Shown piece by piece: positions 32,875 to 42,487 of a DNA stretch of 64,000 bases (within the stretch, counting starts at the first letter, position 1; every line of letters begins with the position of its first letter). Where the stretch lies: NCBI RefSeq assembly GCF_000004195.4, contig NC_030683.2, forward strand, positions 72,201,764 to 72,265,763, given 5' to 3'. The notes beneath the pieces are model-generated. The model made no database searches and was not told where the DNA came from. It saw only the letters and a program-made list of their open reading frames with translations. The DNA comes from Xenopus tropicalis. Its lineage: Eukaryota; Chordata; Amphibia; Anura; Pipidae. The translations under genes were made by a program, and so were the position numbers.

Positions 32875-33870
32875 ATGGAGGACCAAGATCACGTTGAGTC
32901 CGCTGCTGCTCCCCCCACTCCATCTGCTACTACTGAAGCGCTTCTTACTGCCCTGCTACAGCGTTTGGAGGATCAGGAGCAAAAGCAGAATTATCTCCTG
33001 CAGGGTTTTCACAACCTAACCCGCCAGCTGGAGACTTCGCAATCTCCGCAGCAGCAGCCTGTTCCTAGTTTTTCCCCTTCTGTGGGGGCATCTGCTATGG
33101 GAGGTAACACCTATAGGCCCCAGGAGCCTAAAATTGCATTTCCTGAGAAATTCTCTGGGGACAGGTCCAAATTTTTCGTCTTCAAAGAGGCATGTAAATT
33201 ATATCTTAGCTTTTTCCCTCATTCTTTCCCTTCTGGTGTGGAAAAAGTAAAATTTGTTATGACCCTTCTAGTGGGGGATCCCCAGGTTTGGGCCCTTAGA
33301 CTGCCTCCTTCCGATCCTGCTCGTTCTTCCCTTGAGGTATTCTTTGATACTATGGCACTTCTTTACGATGACCCGGATCGTGCATCATCAGCCGATTCGG
33401 CGATTCGTAAACTGCGCCAAGGGAGACGGGATGCAGAGGTGTATTGCACAGAGTTCCGACGGTGGGCAGGAGAGACTGAGTGGAACGATGCGGCCCTGCG
33501 CAGTCAGTTCCGTATCGGGCTATCCGACTCTATTAAAGATAGCCTGGTTAATTACCCCTTGTCGTCCAGTCTGGATGATCTCATGTCCCTAGCCATCCAG
33601 ATCGATAGGAGACAAAGGGAGAGAAGGAGTGAAAGGGGTCATACTGCTTTCTCTGGGGTTACTTATGGGAGACCTGACTTAGTGACCAATGTTAAGTCTT
33701 CGGCTTCCCCGGTGTCTCCACCTCAGGAGGAGCCTATGCAACTAGGCCTATTCCATCTCTCTCCTGAGGAAAAGACACGCAGGCGGACCCTTGGGTTATG
33801 TATATATTGTGGGGACAAGGGTCATTTTCTCAAACAATGCACCAAGAGGCCGGGAAACGCCCAAGCCTAA
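32875..33870 (+). CDS. gag: Chromovirus Gag polyprotein
   Basis: A 331-residue structural protein that would assemble the cytoplasmic particle around the element RNA. I start it at MEDQDHVES because this ATG has a strong context (GGCCATGG) and lies just after the primer site. The longer open frame begins inside the LTR, upstream of any plausible coding start. The N-terminal region is Gln-rich and may be coiled (LLQRLEDQEQKQNYLLQ). The central part (about residues 90-230) resembles retrotransposon capsid, with KFVMTLLVGDPQVWA and LYDDPDRASSADSAIRKLRQG. A CCHC zinc knuckle at residues 309-322 (CIYCGDKGHFLKQC) would bind RNA. The last 73 nt overlap pol in the -1 frame. No stops or frameshifts seen. 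Confidence 0.93.
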   Translation: MEDQDHVESAAAPPTPSATTEALLTALLQRLEDQEQKQNYLLQGFHNLTRQLETSQSPQQQPVPSFSPSVGASAMGGNTYRPQEPKIAFPEKFSGDRSKFFVFKEACKLYLSFFPHSFPSGVEKVKFVMTLLVGDPQVWALRLPPSDPARSSLEVFFDTMALLYDDPDRASSADSAIRKLRQGRRDAEVYCTEFRRWAGETEWNDAALRSQFRIGLSDSIKDSLVNYPLSSSLDDLMSLAIQIDRRQRERRSERGHTAFSGVTYGRPDLVTNVKSSASPVSPPQEEPMQLGLFHLSPEEKTRRRTLGLCIYCGDKGHFLKQCTKRPGNAQA

Positions 33871-36800
33871 ATAAAGAAGGGGAGCTTCATTTGGGTGCAG
33901 GCGTTTCCTCTCCCCAATTTGCCTCTAAGGTGCAGCTACCGGTTAAACTGTCCTGGCCTACGGACTCTGTTAACTTGTCTGCTTTCGTGGACTCTGGGGC
34001 AGAGGGTAACTTTATTGAGGCCACATTCGCTGCTAAACATGGCATTCCTGTGGTCCCTCTAAGTGTTCCCATGAGGTTATTTACGGTGGACAAAAGACCT
34101 TTAGGGTCTGGTGTAGTAGATAAGAAAACTGTATCCTTATCCTTATGTGTGAACAATTTCCATGTTGAAGAGATAGTCCTTTTTCTTATTGAAGGTGCCT
34201 CTTCCCCACTCATTTTGGGTTTACCCTGGCTCCAGGTTCATAACCCCCAGATTAACTGGGTTACGGGGGAGGTGTCTCAATGGGGTTCTTGTTGTAGGGG
34301 TATTTGTATTCCCTCAACTATAGCAGCCACCTCACTTGAGGGGTTACCTGCAGCCTATTCGGCTTATGCCGATGTCTTTTCCAAAAAGGCGGCCGAAACC
34401 TTACCCCCACACAGACAGTATGACTGTCCCATTGATCTGGTTCCAGGTTCCTCTCCCCCTCGTGGTCGTACATACCCTCTTTCCCTACCTGAGTCCCAGT
34501 CCATGAAGGAATATATCCAGGAAAACCTCGAAAGAGGTTTTATCCGGCCTTCTAATTCTCCTGCAGGGGCTGGGTTTTTCTTTGTGGGTAAGAAGGATGG
34601 AGGTCTCCGTCCTTGTATAGATTACAGGGGTTTAAACAAAGTCACTATTAAAAATCGCTACCCTCTTCCTCTAATTTCTGAGTTATTTGATCAGGTTAAA
34701 GCTGCCAAGATCTATACCAAGCTTGATCTTAGAGGCGCATACAATCTCATCCGTATTAGAGAGGGGGATGAGTGGAAAACTGCTTTTAACACCAGGGACG
34801 GCCACTACGAGTATTTAGTAATGCCCTTTGGGCTCTGTAACGCCCCCGCAGTTTTTCAAGAATTTGTCAACGACATCTTTCGTGACCTGCTGGGGGTATT
34901 CGTAGTGGTCTACCTTGACGATATTCTTATTTTCTCTTCTAATCTAAATGAACATCGTAAACATGTGTGTGAGGTCTTAAAAAGACTAAGGGAGAACAAC
35001 CTGTATGCAAAACTAGAGAAATGTACCTTTGAAGTCTCTACTGTCCAGTTTTTGGGTTTTATTATTTCCAGCAAGGGTCTAGAGATGGATCCAGGCAAAG
35101 TGAGAGCTGTCCTAGATTGGGCCCAACCCTTTTCGTTACGCGCAATACAAAGGTTTCTTGGTTTTGCCAATTATTATCGTCAATTCATTAAGAATTTTTC
35201 TCTAATTGTAGCTCCCATCACGAATCTAACCAAGAAGGGCGCTGATCCCAGTATATGGCCTTCTGAGGCTGTACAAGCATTTGAAACCCTCAAAAAAGAG
35301 TTTAGTTCTGCCCCTATCCTTAGATCTCCCGATTCCGCTCTCCCTTTCTTTGTAGAGGTAGATGCCTCTGAGGTAGGAGCTGGGGCAGTCCTTTCCCAAA
35401 GACACCCGATAACCAATAAGATGCATCCCTGTGCTTTTTTTTCTAGAAAGTTTTCACCTGCAGAGGTCAATTACGACATAGGGAACAGGGAACTGTTGGC
35501 CGTGAAATTGGCCTTCGAGGAATGGCGTCATCTCCTAGAGGGGGCTAAACATTTAGTTACGGTCTATACCGACCATAAAAATTTACTTTATATTGAATCC
35601 GCTAAGCGCCTGAACCCAAGGCAAGCCAGGTGGGCTTTATTCTTTTCAAGGTTCAATTTTTCTTTAACTTTTAAGCCCGGGTCAAAGAATACTAAGGCAG
35701 ATGCACTCTCTAGGAGTTTCAATTCTGTTTCCTCCGACTCTAGTGAGTGTACTCCCATCATTCCCAGGGAGCTAATTATTGCAACTTTGGAATCTGACCT
35801 CTCTTTCTTATTGTCCCCGTTACAATCTTCTGCTCCTATTGAAACCCCATCTGGTAAATGGTTTGTCCCTGAGGAGTTTAGGGAACAAGTATTAAGAGAG
35901 GTTCATGATTCTAAAATGGCGGGCCATCCAGGAGTTGCAAAAACCATTTCTTTATTGTCCCGCCATATTTGGTGGCCATCCTTCAAGCAGGATGCTAAAA
36001 CTTTCGTCAATTCCTGTCCAATTTGTCAGAGGTCTAAATCATCTCATCAGCAGCCCCAGGGTCTGTTAAATCCCTTACCCATTCCAATGAAGCCTTGGTC
36101 CCACATCTCTATGGATTTTATTGTGGAGTTACCCCCTTCTCAGGGTAAAACAGTAATTTGGGTGGTGGTCGATAGATTTAGTAAAATGGCTCATTTTATT
36201 CCTCTCCCACACCTCCCTTCTGCTAAAACCCTGGCTGATTTATTCATTACTCATATTTTTAAGTTTCATGGGTTTCCAGTGAATATTGTTTCTGACAGGG
36301 GAGTTCAGTTTGTGTCAAGATTTTGGCGTGCTTTCTGTTCTTTAGTTGGGACGGAATTATCCTTTTCCTCTGCCTACCACCCCCAAACTAACGGTCAAAC
36401 CGAAAGGGTGAACCAGTCCCTTGAGCAGTATCTCAGGTGCTATGTGTCCGATAACCAGTCCACATGGTCTGAACTACTTCCCTGGGCAGAATTTGCATAC
36501 AATAATGCTACCCATTCCTCCTCAGGGAGGTCTCCTTTCTTTGTCGTTTATGGGTTACACCCCAAAGCATTTTCTTTTTCTGGCTCTAATTCCCCCGTAC
36601 CTTCTGCCAATTCCTCTGTCTTAAGGTTTTCCGAAATCTGGTCGCTAGTTCATGAGTCACTATCTGCAGCTTCCCTAGCCCAGAAAAAAGCTGCTGACAA
36701 ATCCCGTAGGGATGCTCCCCAGTACAAGGTGGGGGATTTAGTGTGGTTATCAACCAAGAATATTAAGTTAAAGGTTCCCTCTCCCAAACTGGGGCCCAGG

Positions 36801-37310
36801 TTTATTGGTCCATATCCCATCATTGCAATAGTTAACCCATCTTCTGTCCGTCTGCAGTTACCTCCTAATTTCAAGATTGCTAATACTTTTCATGTTTCTC
36901 TCCTTAAACCTGCTGCTAACACTCGTCATTTGTCCGTTCCTCCCCCGGTGCTGATTGAAGGTCAGCCTGAATATGAGATCCAGGAGTTCCTTGACTCCCG
37001 CCTGGTGAGAGGTAAGTTACAATATCTTACCAGGTGGAAAGGCTTCGGCCCTGAGGAGAACTCCTGGGTCTCAGTTGATGACATCAAGGCTGACCGCCTT
37101 AGGAAGCAATTCCATTTTAGGTTTCCTGAGAAGCCTGGGGGTCCAGTGGCCCCCCCTAGAGAGGGGGGTAATGTAAGGAAAAGTGCCTTACCGGCACGGC
37201 GGGGACGCCCGCCGCGCTGCCATCGGCGGGGACGCCCGCCGCGCCGTCTGCTCCCTGTGCCGGCTCTCTCACTTCCGCATCTTAAAGGCGCATGCGCGGT
37301 GACGTCATGA
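33798..37310 (+). CDS. pol: Chromovirus Pol polyprotein (PR-RT-RH-IN-chromodomain)
   Basis: An open frame of 1,170 codons; true translation probably enters by frameshift at 33852-33858. Numbered from the first Met: aspartic protease with DSG at 65-67; reverse transcriptase with LRPCIDYRGLNK near 270 and the catalytic YLDD at 372-375; RNase H with acidic residues D522, E565 and D592; integrase zinc domain H703, H710, C740, C743; integrase core D773, D833 and E869, with 35 residues between the last two (DD35E). A chromodomain lies at about 1059-1110 (YEIQEFLDSR, LQYLTRWKGFGPEENSW). Chromodomains bind methylated histone H3 and steer integration in related elements. The last ~46 codons run into the 3' LTR, and the 27-bp LTR duplication is in frame there. 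All catalytic residues I can check are present. Confidence 0.95.
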   Translation: MYILWGQGSFSQTMHQEAGKRPSLNKEGELHLGAGVSSPQFASKVQLPVKLSWPTDSVNLSAFVDSGAEGNFIEATFAAKHGIPVVPLSVPMRLFTVDKRPLGSGVVDKKTVSLSLCVNNFHVEEIVLFLIEGASSPLILGLPWLQVHNPQINWVTGEVSQWGSCCRGICIPSTIAATSLEGLPAAYSAYADVFSKKAAETLPPHRQYDCPIDLVPGSSPPRGRTYPLSLPESQSMKEYIQENLERGFIRPSNSPAGAGFFFVGKKDGGLRPCIDYRGLNKVTIKNRYPLPLISELFDQVKAAKIYTKLDLRGAYNLIRIREGDEWKTAFNTRDGHYEYLVMPFGLCNAPAVFQEFVNDIFRDLLGVFVVVYLDDILIFSSNLNEHRKHVCEVLKRLRENNLYAKLEKCTFEVSTVQFLGFIISSKGLEMDPGKVRAVLDWAQPFSLRAIQRFLGFANYYRQFIKNFSLIVAPITNLTKKGADPSIWPSEAVQAFETLKKEFSSAPILRSPDSALPFFVEVDASEVGAGAVLSQRHPITNKMHPCAFFSRKFSPAEVNYDIGNRELLAVKLAFEEWRHLLEGAKHLVTVYTDHKNLLYIESAKRLNPRQARWALFFSRFNFSLTFKPGSKNTKADALSRSFNSVSSDSSECTPIIPRELIIATLESDLSFLLSPLQSSAPIETPSGKWFVPEEFREQVLREVHDSKMAGHPGVAKTISLLSRHIWWPSFKQDAKTFVNSCPICQRSKSSHQQPQGLLNPLPIPMKPWSHISMDFIVELPPSQGKTVIWVVVDRFSKMAHFIPLPHLPSAKTLADLFITHIFKFHGFPVNIVSDRGVQFVSRFWRAFCSLVGTELSFSSAYHPQTNGQTERVNQSLEQYLRCYVSDNQSTWSELLPWAEFAYNNATHSSSGRSPFFVVYGLHPKAFSFSGSNSPVPSANSSVLRFSEIWSLVHESLSAASLAQKKAADKSRRDAPQYKVGDLVWLSTKNIKLKVPSPKLGPRFIGPYPIIAIVNPSSVRLQLPPNFKIANTFHVSLLKPAANTRHLSVPPPVLIEGQPEYEIQEFLDSRLVRGKLQYLTRWKGFGPEENSWVSVDDIKADRLRKQFHFRFPEKPGGPVAPPREGGNVRKSALPARRGRPPRCHRRGRPPRRLLPVPALSLPHLKGACAVTS
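33852..33858 (+). promoter_or_regulatory. Candidate -1 ribosomal frameshift site GGGAAAC
   Basis: The heptamer is phased G GGA AAC in the gag frame, as X XXY YYZ requires. Slipping back one base enters the pol frame, which is open here. GGGAAAC is the documented slippery site of PEG10, a domesticated sushi-ichi gene. Gag terminates 10 nt later (TAA at 33868-33870). Downstream, 33858-33864 can pair with 33891-33897 and 33879-33884 with 33910-33915, giving an H-type pseudoknot topology with little spacer; this fold is speculative. Confidence 0.75.
37158..37168 (+). promoter_or_regulatory. Polypurine tract
   Basis: AGAGAGGGGGG lies 3 nt before the 3' LTR. This is the usual primer for plus-strand DNA synthesis. 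It sits inside the pol frame. Confidence 0.85.
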
Positions 37311-37846
37311 CGTCAGCGCGCAAAGGCGCGAAATTCAAAATATTTAAAGGGCCATTTGTATTAGATTCATTGCCCGTGATAGGATTTGATCCTGGTGCTT
37401 TTCTGAGCCTTGTACACTTCGTTTCTGTATCCTGCCTTGTTGCCTTCCTGTGTTTTGACCCGGTTTGCTCCTGACTATTCTGATTATCCATATCTGACCC
37501 CGGCTTGTACTTTGACTACGATTTCGTCTCATCCTGCTGTATTGATTACCCGGTTTGACCCTTGCCTGTCTGACTATCCTTGATTGCTGCCCGCCCCGAC
37601 CTAGCCTGCCTGACGACGACCTTGTTTAACCCTATTTTGTACCGTGATCTTTGGCCTAACTGACTTTCTACAGTCGTGCCCCATTGCTAGCCAGAACTCC
37701 TGCTTTGCACCTCTCGTATAAGTCCAGGTGGCATCCGAGTAGCTGAGGGCTCCTCCCGAAGCCAAAGGCGGTCACGCTACTGGTGAAGCACGAGCTGAGA
37801 CCAGGGTGCTTGGCACTAGCTCTGGTATTGGGTGCCGACCGTGACA
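37172..37846 (+). repeat. 3' LTR of the chromovirus (675 bp)
   Basis: Runs TGTAAGGAAAAG to CCGACCGTGACA. It has a 27-bp tandem duplication around GGCGGGGACGCCCGCCGCG (within about 37195-37245) that the 5' LTR lacks, and lacks the (GC)n run of the 5' LTR. The remaining 648 bp appear the same. No canonical AATAAA was seen. Confidence 0.96.
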
Positions 37847-37851
37847 GTGTG

Positions 37852-38040
37852 CATGGACATTAGAGCAAAACCTCTGCTCTCTGCTTCAAAGTTCAGCTTT
37901 TAACCATTTCACTGCCAGTTGTTTTGGAAAAAGCAGAACGTCTACTGCCAGACAGTTTTTGAACATTTTGCATTGTTTCACTTTAGGGGCCTTTCCTCGG
38001 GGGACTTTATTTCCAATTCAGTAACAAGATATAGGCTTCT
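37852..38040. repeat. Right flank of the chromovirus; frog-repeat-like
   Basis: AGCTTTTAACCATTTCACTG and a following GGAAAAAGCAGAAC stretch lead directly into the tandem array at 38041, and probably belong to the same repeat. Confidence 0.4.
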
Positions 38041-39780
38041 AAATGTCTAAAAAATTTTTAAAAAAATAATATTTTCCATAATATAAACACATACACCAGA
38101 AACAAAAAATATTTATGCATGAAAATACAACTGATTTGGAAAGCCCCACGTCTCCTGAATGTGCCAATACCAAATATATATAGTTTTATGGAGATTTCTC
38201 CAGGTCAAAAACTCCCTGCAATACACTACCAAATTTCCAAAGCACTGCTCCAGAAAGCTGAATACTTTAGATTTCAAGGCCAAAAAGTCAACTAACAGAA
38301 GGTTTATCCCAGAAAATTATACATTTTTAGAAAGAAAAGATTCTGGGGAATCCAGAATAGGTAGAACTGTCTGTCTACTCCAAACTACCAAGTCACAATG
38401 TTTTCCTAAAGTTATTGGTTTTTATCAAAATTTGTGAAATGTTTTAAAAATCGCTTTAAAGCTTCCAGTCTATAGTATCTTATCTCCTACAGGTCATAAA
38501 GTAACCAGATAAAACACCCTAAATATGAACGCCAGGGGTCCTCTGAACAGTTTGATGCCCAATATGTATAGGTTTACCTAAGTATGTGGCATGTAGGGGC
38601 CCCAATGTGAACATACCCCCATATGATCTATCATTTCTGTCATTTCAGCTTCTGCAAAATCAACACATTTACATCATTATATGTGGGATAACGCTAGAAA
38701 AAAGTACATTCACCCCAGAAAGTCATATATTTTTGGAAAGTACACATTCCCCCAAATCTAAAATGGGTACCCATGTATTTCTACTCCAAAGTACCAAGCC
38801 GCAAAGCTTTCCTAAATTTGGCAATTTTGATGACATTTCCAAAAATCCCCTCAAAGCTTCCACTTTGCAGCATCTTATCTCCCACATAGCATTAGGTACC
38901 AAGATAAAACACCCTAAATATAAACCCCAGAGGTCTACTGAACAGTTTTATCAAAGCACATGGCACTTAGAGACCCCCCAAATATACCTTTACCTAATTC
39001 ATAAACACATGGCAGTTTTATGAGGGGTAGAAGCTGCAGAAATGTAGCATGACCCCTAAAAACCATATATTATTGAAAAGTACACATTCTGACAAATCCA
39101 ACATGGGTAAAGAAGATTTTCTGCACCAAAGTACCAATCTGGAAACTTTCCTAAAGTTAATGGTTTTTATGACTTCACTGAAAAAGGCCTAAAATTGTTG
39201 CAATTTGCCATATTTATCTTACAACATTTCTTACGTATAATGACACATCACCCTAAATAAACGCCAGTGGTCTACTGAACAGTTTGATGCCCAATATGCA
39301 AAGATTTACCAAAGTATGTGCATAGGAATTTTCTCAGCTGCCAACTCAATTTCTGCAAAAAAAGCCCAATGACCATGTATTATGTGCCGTAAGACCCCCT
39401 ATCTGTACAGAAAAACCCAGAAAAAAAACCCCATATATTTTTGGAAAGTACACATTCTGGCAAATCCAACATGGGTAAAGAGTCCTTCTACATCAAAGTA
39501 CTAATCTGCAAAGCTTTCCTAAAGTTAGAGGTTTTTATTTCAGAAAATCGCATAAAAATGTTGCAGTTTGCCGCAAATAGGAACACCTAAGGTCTACTGA
39601 ACAGTTTGATGCCCAATATGCATAGATATACCAAAGTCTGTGGTATGTACTGACCCCAAAATAAAAATAGTGCATATGGATTTCTCGCCTGCCAACTCAG
39701 CTTTTGCATACAGAGCCCCCTGACCGTGTATTATGTGCCATAACACCCCCTAACTATACAGAGACCCCCAGAAAATATGT
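38041..39780 (+). repeat. Degenerate tandem array, ~320-395-bp units
   Basis: About five units. The marker CTGAACAGTTTGATGCCCAA (one copy altered) recurs at about 38542, 38936, 39273 and 39595, giving spacings near 394, 337 and 322 bp. A second marker, TTTTTGGAAAGTACACATTC, recurs at about 38729, 39070 and 39432, with a weaker one at 38324. A third, AAAGTACCAAnCnGCAAAGC, tracks with them. Units are well diverged, so the array is old. Plus frames 38159-38437 and 38586-39023 are repeat-derived. Confidence 0.82.
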
Positions 39781-40263
39781 ATGTATATTTTTATTTATAT
39801 GGCACTACTTATGTACGCAGCACTGTACAGAAGAACAATAAATTAATAGAGCAAACAGGGATCTATACAATACTAAATATAAATAAATTACAGTTACACT
39901 GAAAATTAAGGGGGATGTTCACCTTTACAAGACATATTCTTAAACAACAAACAATTTTCTTTAACATATTTGTGATTGATTATCACTGAAAATAATAAAC
40001 AGCAGCATTTAAACTATGTACAGTTATTAACCAACAACATATTATATATCTATAGTTTCGTCGTTTTTAATTATAAAGGCTCAAGGATTTGTGTTTCTCA
40101 AAGACGTCTCTCTTGCTGGAAGCTCTGATGTGCTAAAAAGTCAATACACGTGGAAGAGGAACCATTTGCTTCCTTCTCTTCCAAGGAATGTGAACAGTAG
40201 GTGAGCTGAACTTCTGCACCAGGACTTCTGTAGCAGAGAAGGTCTGGAACAGAAAAGAGTAGG
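39781..40263. other. Intergenic with retroposon-like tail
   Basis: The segment 39782-39835 has TATTTTTATTTATATGGCAC followed by GTACGCAGCACTGTACAG, the tail also seen at 2316. The segment 39905-40040 begins GGGGGATGTTCACCTTTA, a likely TTAA-MITE fragment. Confidence 0.45.
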
Positions 40264-40585
40264 CTATAATGCAGTGATCCCCAACCAGTGGCTCGTGAGC
40301 AACATGTTGCTAAACCCCTTAGATGTAGCTCCCAGTGGCCTCAAAGTAGGCGCTCATTTTTGAATTTCTGGCGTGGAGTGTTGAAGTGTTGATTGCATAG
40401 AACTCAGTGTAAAGCCAAACAGAGCCTTCTATAGGCTGCCAGTCCACATAGGGGCTACCAAATAGCCAATTATAGCTCTTACTGACACCCCCAGGAACTT
40501 TTTCCATGCTTGTGTTGCTCCCCATCACTTTTTCCATTTGAATGTGGCTCACGGGTATAAAAGGATGGGGATCCCTGCTATAATG
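40264..40585 (+). mobile_element. hAT MITE (CAGTGATCCCCAACC family), copy C
   Basis: The element is 40272-40577, from CAGTGATCCCCAACC to GGATGGGGATCCCTG. The perfect 8-bp TSD CTATAATG is at 40264-40271 and 40578-40585. The minus frame 40319-40588 is spurious. Confidence 0.93.
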
Positions 40586-41090
40586 CATTGCCTGTATTGA
40601 TCCATAAGATGCCAGTTCATTACATTTCAGGTCTTGTTGTGCTTACAACAGATAATAGCTTACTTTCATGATGATTTTTATTAACAAATAAAAAAAAAAA
40701 CCAAGCTCATATCACAAGACATTTTTTTAGGTAATTGGTCTTCTCTAATCTTTAAAGCAGTCTTAGATTGACTGTTTCTTGTATTACTGTGCTCCCGGTA
40801 CAGACATTGAACAGGTAACCAGTGCTTTGTACACAATGCTTTGACTCCCTGTTCTTGCTTGGTCATGTCAATTTCCATTCAAACACTCACTTTATTTATT
40901 TAATATTAATGCATTTTGACATTCAGATTATGTCAGCGGAAGTTGGTGATTTTCTAAAAATATAAGTAATTAATTGTAAACTGGTAATTCTGAAAGCTGT
41001 TGTTTTGTATTGCTGTAATATAAAGCATATTTGTTATTACATGTTCATTATTTGTTTATTGTTAGGGTTTACACAAAGCCCGGTTTCAGG
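40586..41090. other. Intergenic, nothing recognised
   Basis: AT-rich; no gene or repeat recognised. Confidence 0.4.
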
Positions 41091-41216
41091 AACTCCTGCA
41101 GTGCTGGACAGAAAGGTGCCTAAAATCCAGCTCCTTAACTCCTGCAGTGCTGGACAGAAAGGTGCCTAAAATCCAGCTCCTTAACTCCTGCAGTGCTGGA
41201 CAGAAAGGTGCCTAAC
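41091..41216 (-). repeat. 46-bp tandem repeat in the 3' LTR remnant
   Basis: AACTCCTGCAGTGCTGGACA starts at 41091, 41137 and 41183, an exact 46-bp period with near-identical copies. A single further copy lies at 42717-42750, in the other LTR remnant. A run of 14 C follows at 41221-41234. Confidence 0.92.
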
Positions 41217-41217
41217 G

Positions 41218-42115
41218 TCACCCCCCCCCCCCCCAGGAGTGCCCTCTGGGCACTGGCTGACCCGGCCTATCTGGATGTAGCCGATGAAACTCCACAAGTA
41301 GTCGACGCACGTGAATGTTCTTGAGTGGTTCCCAAGACCTTTCTTCGGGGCCGTACCCTTCCCAGTGAATCAGATATTGTAGTTGTCCCCGAACAATACG
41401 GGAGTCTAAGATGGCTGCAACTACAAATTCTTCCTGTTCCCCGATCACCACTGGTGGAGGAGGGAGACATGAAACACTGGCTGTATCTTCAGTGTAGCGG
41501 ATAATTCAAGGCGGTAAGTTACTGGATTAATCTGTGTCAACACACGAAAAGGTCCCAAAAATTTCGGGCCCAATTTAGGTGACGGAATCTTGAGACGCAT
41601 ATTCTTAGAAGCCAGCCACACTTTATCTCCGACTGCAAATGTTGGTTCTGGAGATCTCTTAGAATCTGCAAACTTCTTTGCTCGTTCCTGCATACCCTTC
41701 AGCTCCTGGATAAGCCTGTCTTGGAGTTGGTGTAAAAACTCAACCCTATTCATCACAGCAGGCAGAGAGGATGATCCGGGGGTTTGCGGCAGGATTGCTG
41801 GGTGGTAGCCATAATTCACATAAAATGGAGATTGATTTGTAGAGGAATGAGTAGAATTGCTATAGGCGAATTCTGCAGTATGTACATAAGAAAACTAATC
41901 ATCCTGAAGGAAGGTGACAAAGCACCGAAAAATACTGTTCAAGTATCTGGTTGACCCTTTCCGTTTGACAATTTGATTGAGGGTGGTAAGCCGAGGATAC
42001 GCAGACTTTAACATCCAACAGTCTGCAAAATTCTCGCCAGAATCCAGAAGTGAACTGAGTTCCTCAGTCCGAAATAACCGTATATGGGGCACCATGTAAT
42101 CTGAAGACTTCTCAC
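41218..42115 (-). pseudogene. Integrase C-terminus and chromodomain, frameshifted
   Basis: From right to left on the minus strand: an integrase core remnant reading (out of frame) ATACGGTTATTTCGGACTGA (the second catalytic Asp region) and then a QYL-like segment ending in CFVTFLQDD. Next comes the integrase C-terminal part (FAVGDKVWLASKNMRLKIPS, LGPKFLGPFRV). Last is a chromodomain (EEFVVAAILDSR, LQYLIHWEGYGPEERSW). Several frameshifts break it. It is clearly related to, but diverged from, the intact element at 32195. Confidence 0.85.
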
Positions 42116-42124
42116 ATCACTAAC

Positions 42125-42487
42125 TCAGCTGGCAGCATATTTAGCTACCGAACCAGCCCCCTGTACCAGATTTAAAAGGGTGATCTCAGCAGTGGCTGTG
42201 CGATTAGGGTCATCAAAGATAACTTGCATAGCCTGAAGGAAGGCTTCCAGAATACCCAAAAGAGGGCTCTGATGTTCTAAATAAGGTGAAGCCCAGGCCA
42301 GGGCCTCTCCTGACAGAAGTGTGAGAATAAATCCCACTTTAGCTCTCTCAGTGGGGTACCGCTGGGGTTGCAGATGGAAAATTAATTTGCACTGTTGCAT
42401 CTGATTCTGCAAGGCTTGGGCTTGGGCTAACACTGACACTTGCTGGGAAAGGGTTACCAGTGCCTGCCGCGGATAATAGCCGTGCAC
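42125..42487 (-). pseudogene. gag: Gypsy Gag capsid fragment
   Basis: A 120-residue minus-strand frame with capsid motifs common in vertebrate gypsy elements: FHLQPQRYPTERAKVGFIL, LLSGEALAWASPYLE and DDPNRTATAEITLLNLVQG. It ends abruptly at VAKYAAS, where the deletion joins it to integrase sequence. No zinc knuckle is left. Confidence 0.85.

Larger units (their letters stand above)
32190..37851 (+). mobile_element. Complete Ty3/gypsy chromovirus (sushi-ichi-like)
   Basis: A full-length LTR retrotransposon of 5,652 bp (32195-37846) between copies of the 5-bp duplication GTGTG (32190-32194 and 37847-37851). Layout: 5' LTR, primer site, gag, overlapping -1 frame pol (protease, RT, RNase H, integrase, chromodomain), polypurine tract, 3' LTR. 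There is no env. Pol ends in a chromodomain, which defines chromoviruses; the gene order and the GGGAAAC overlap fit the vertebrate sushi-ichi branch. Both frames are open, and outside two indels I see no difference between the LTRs by eye. The insertion therefore looks recent and the copy possibly still competent; activity is inference only. Confidence 0.95.

Noticed and set aside
32864..32890. Conventional tRNA primer-binding site after the 5' LTR
   Set aside because: The sequence does not begin TGG and instead matches the complement of the element's own RNA 5' end exactly.
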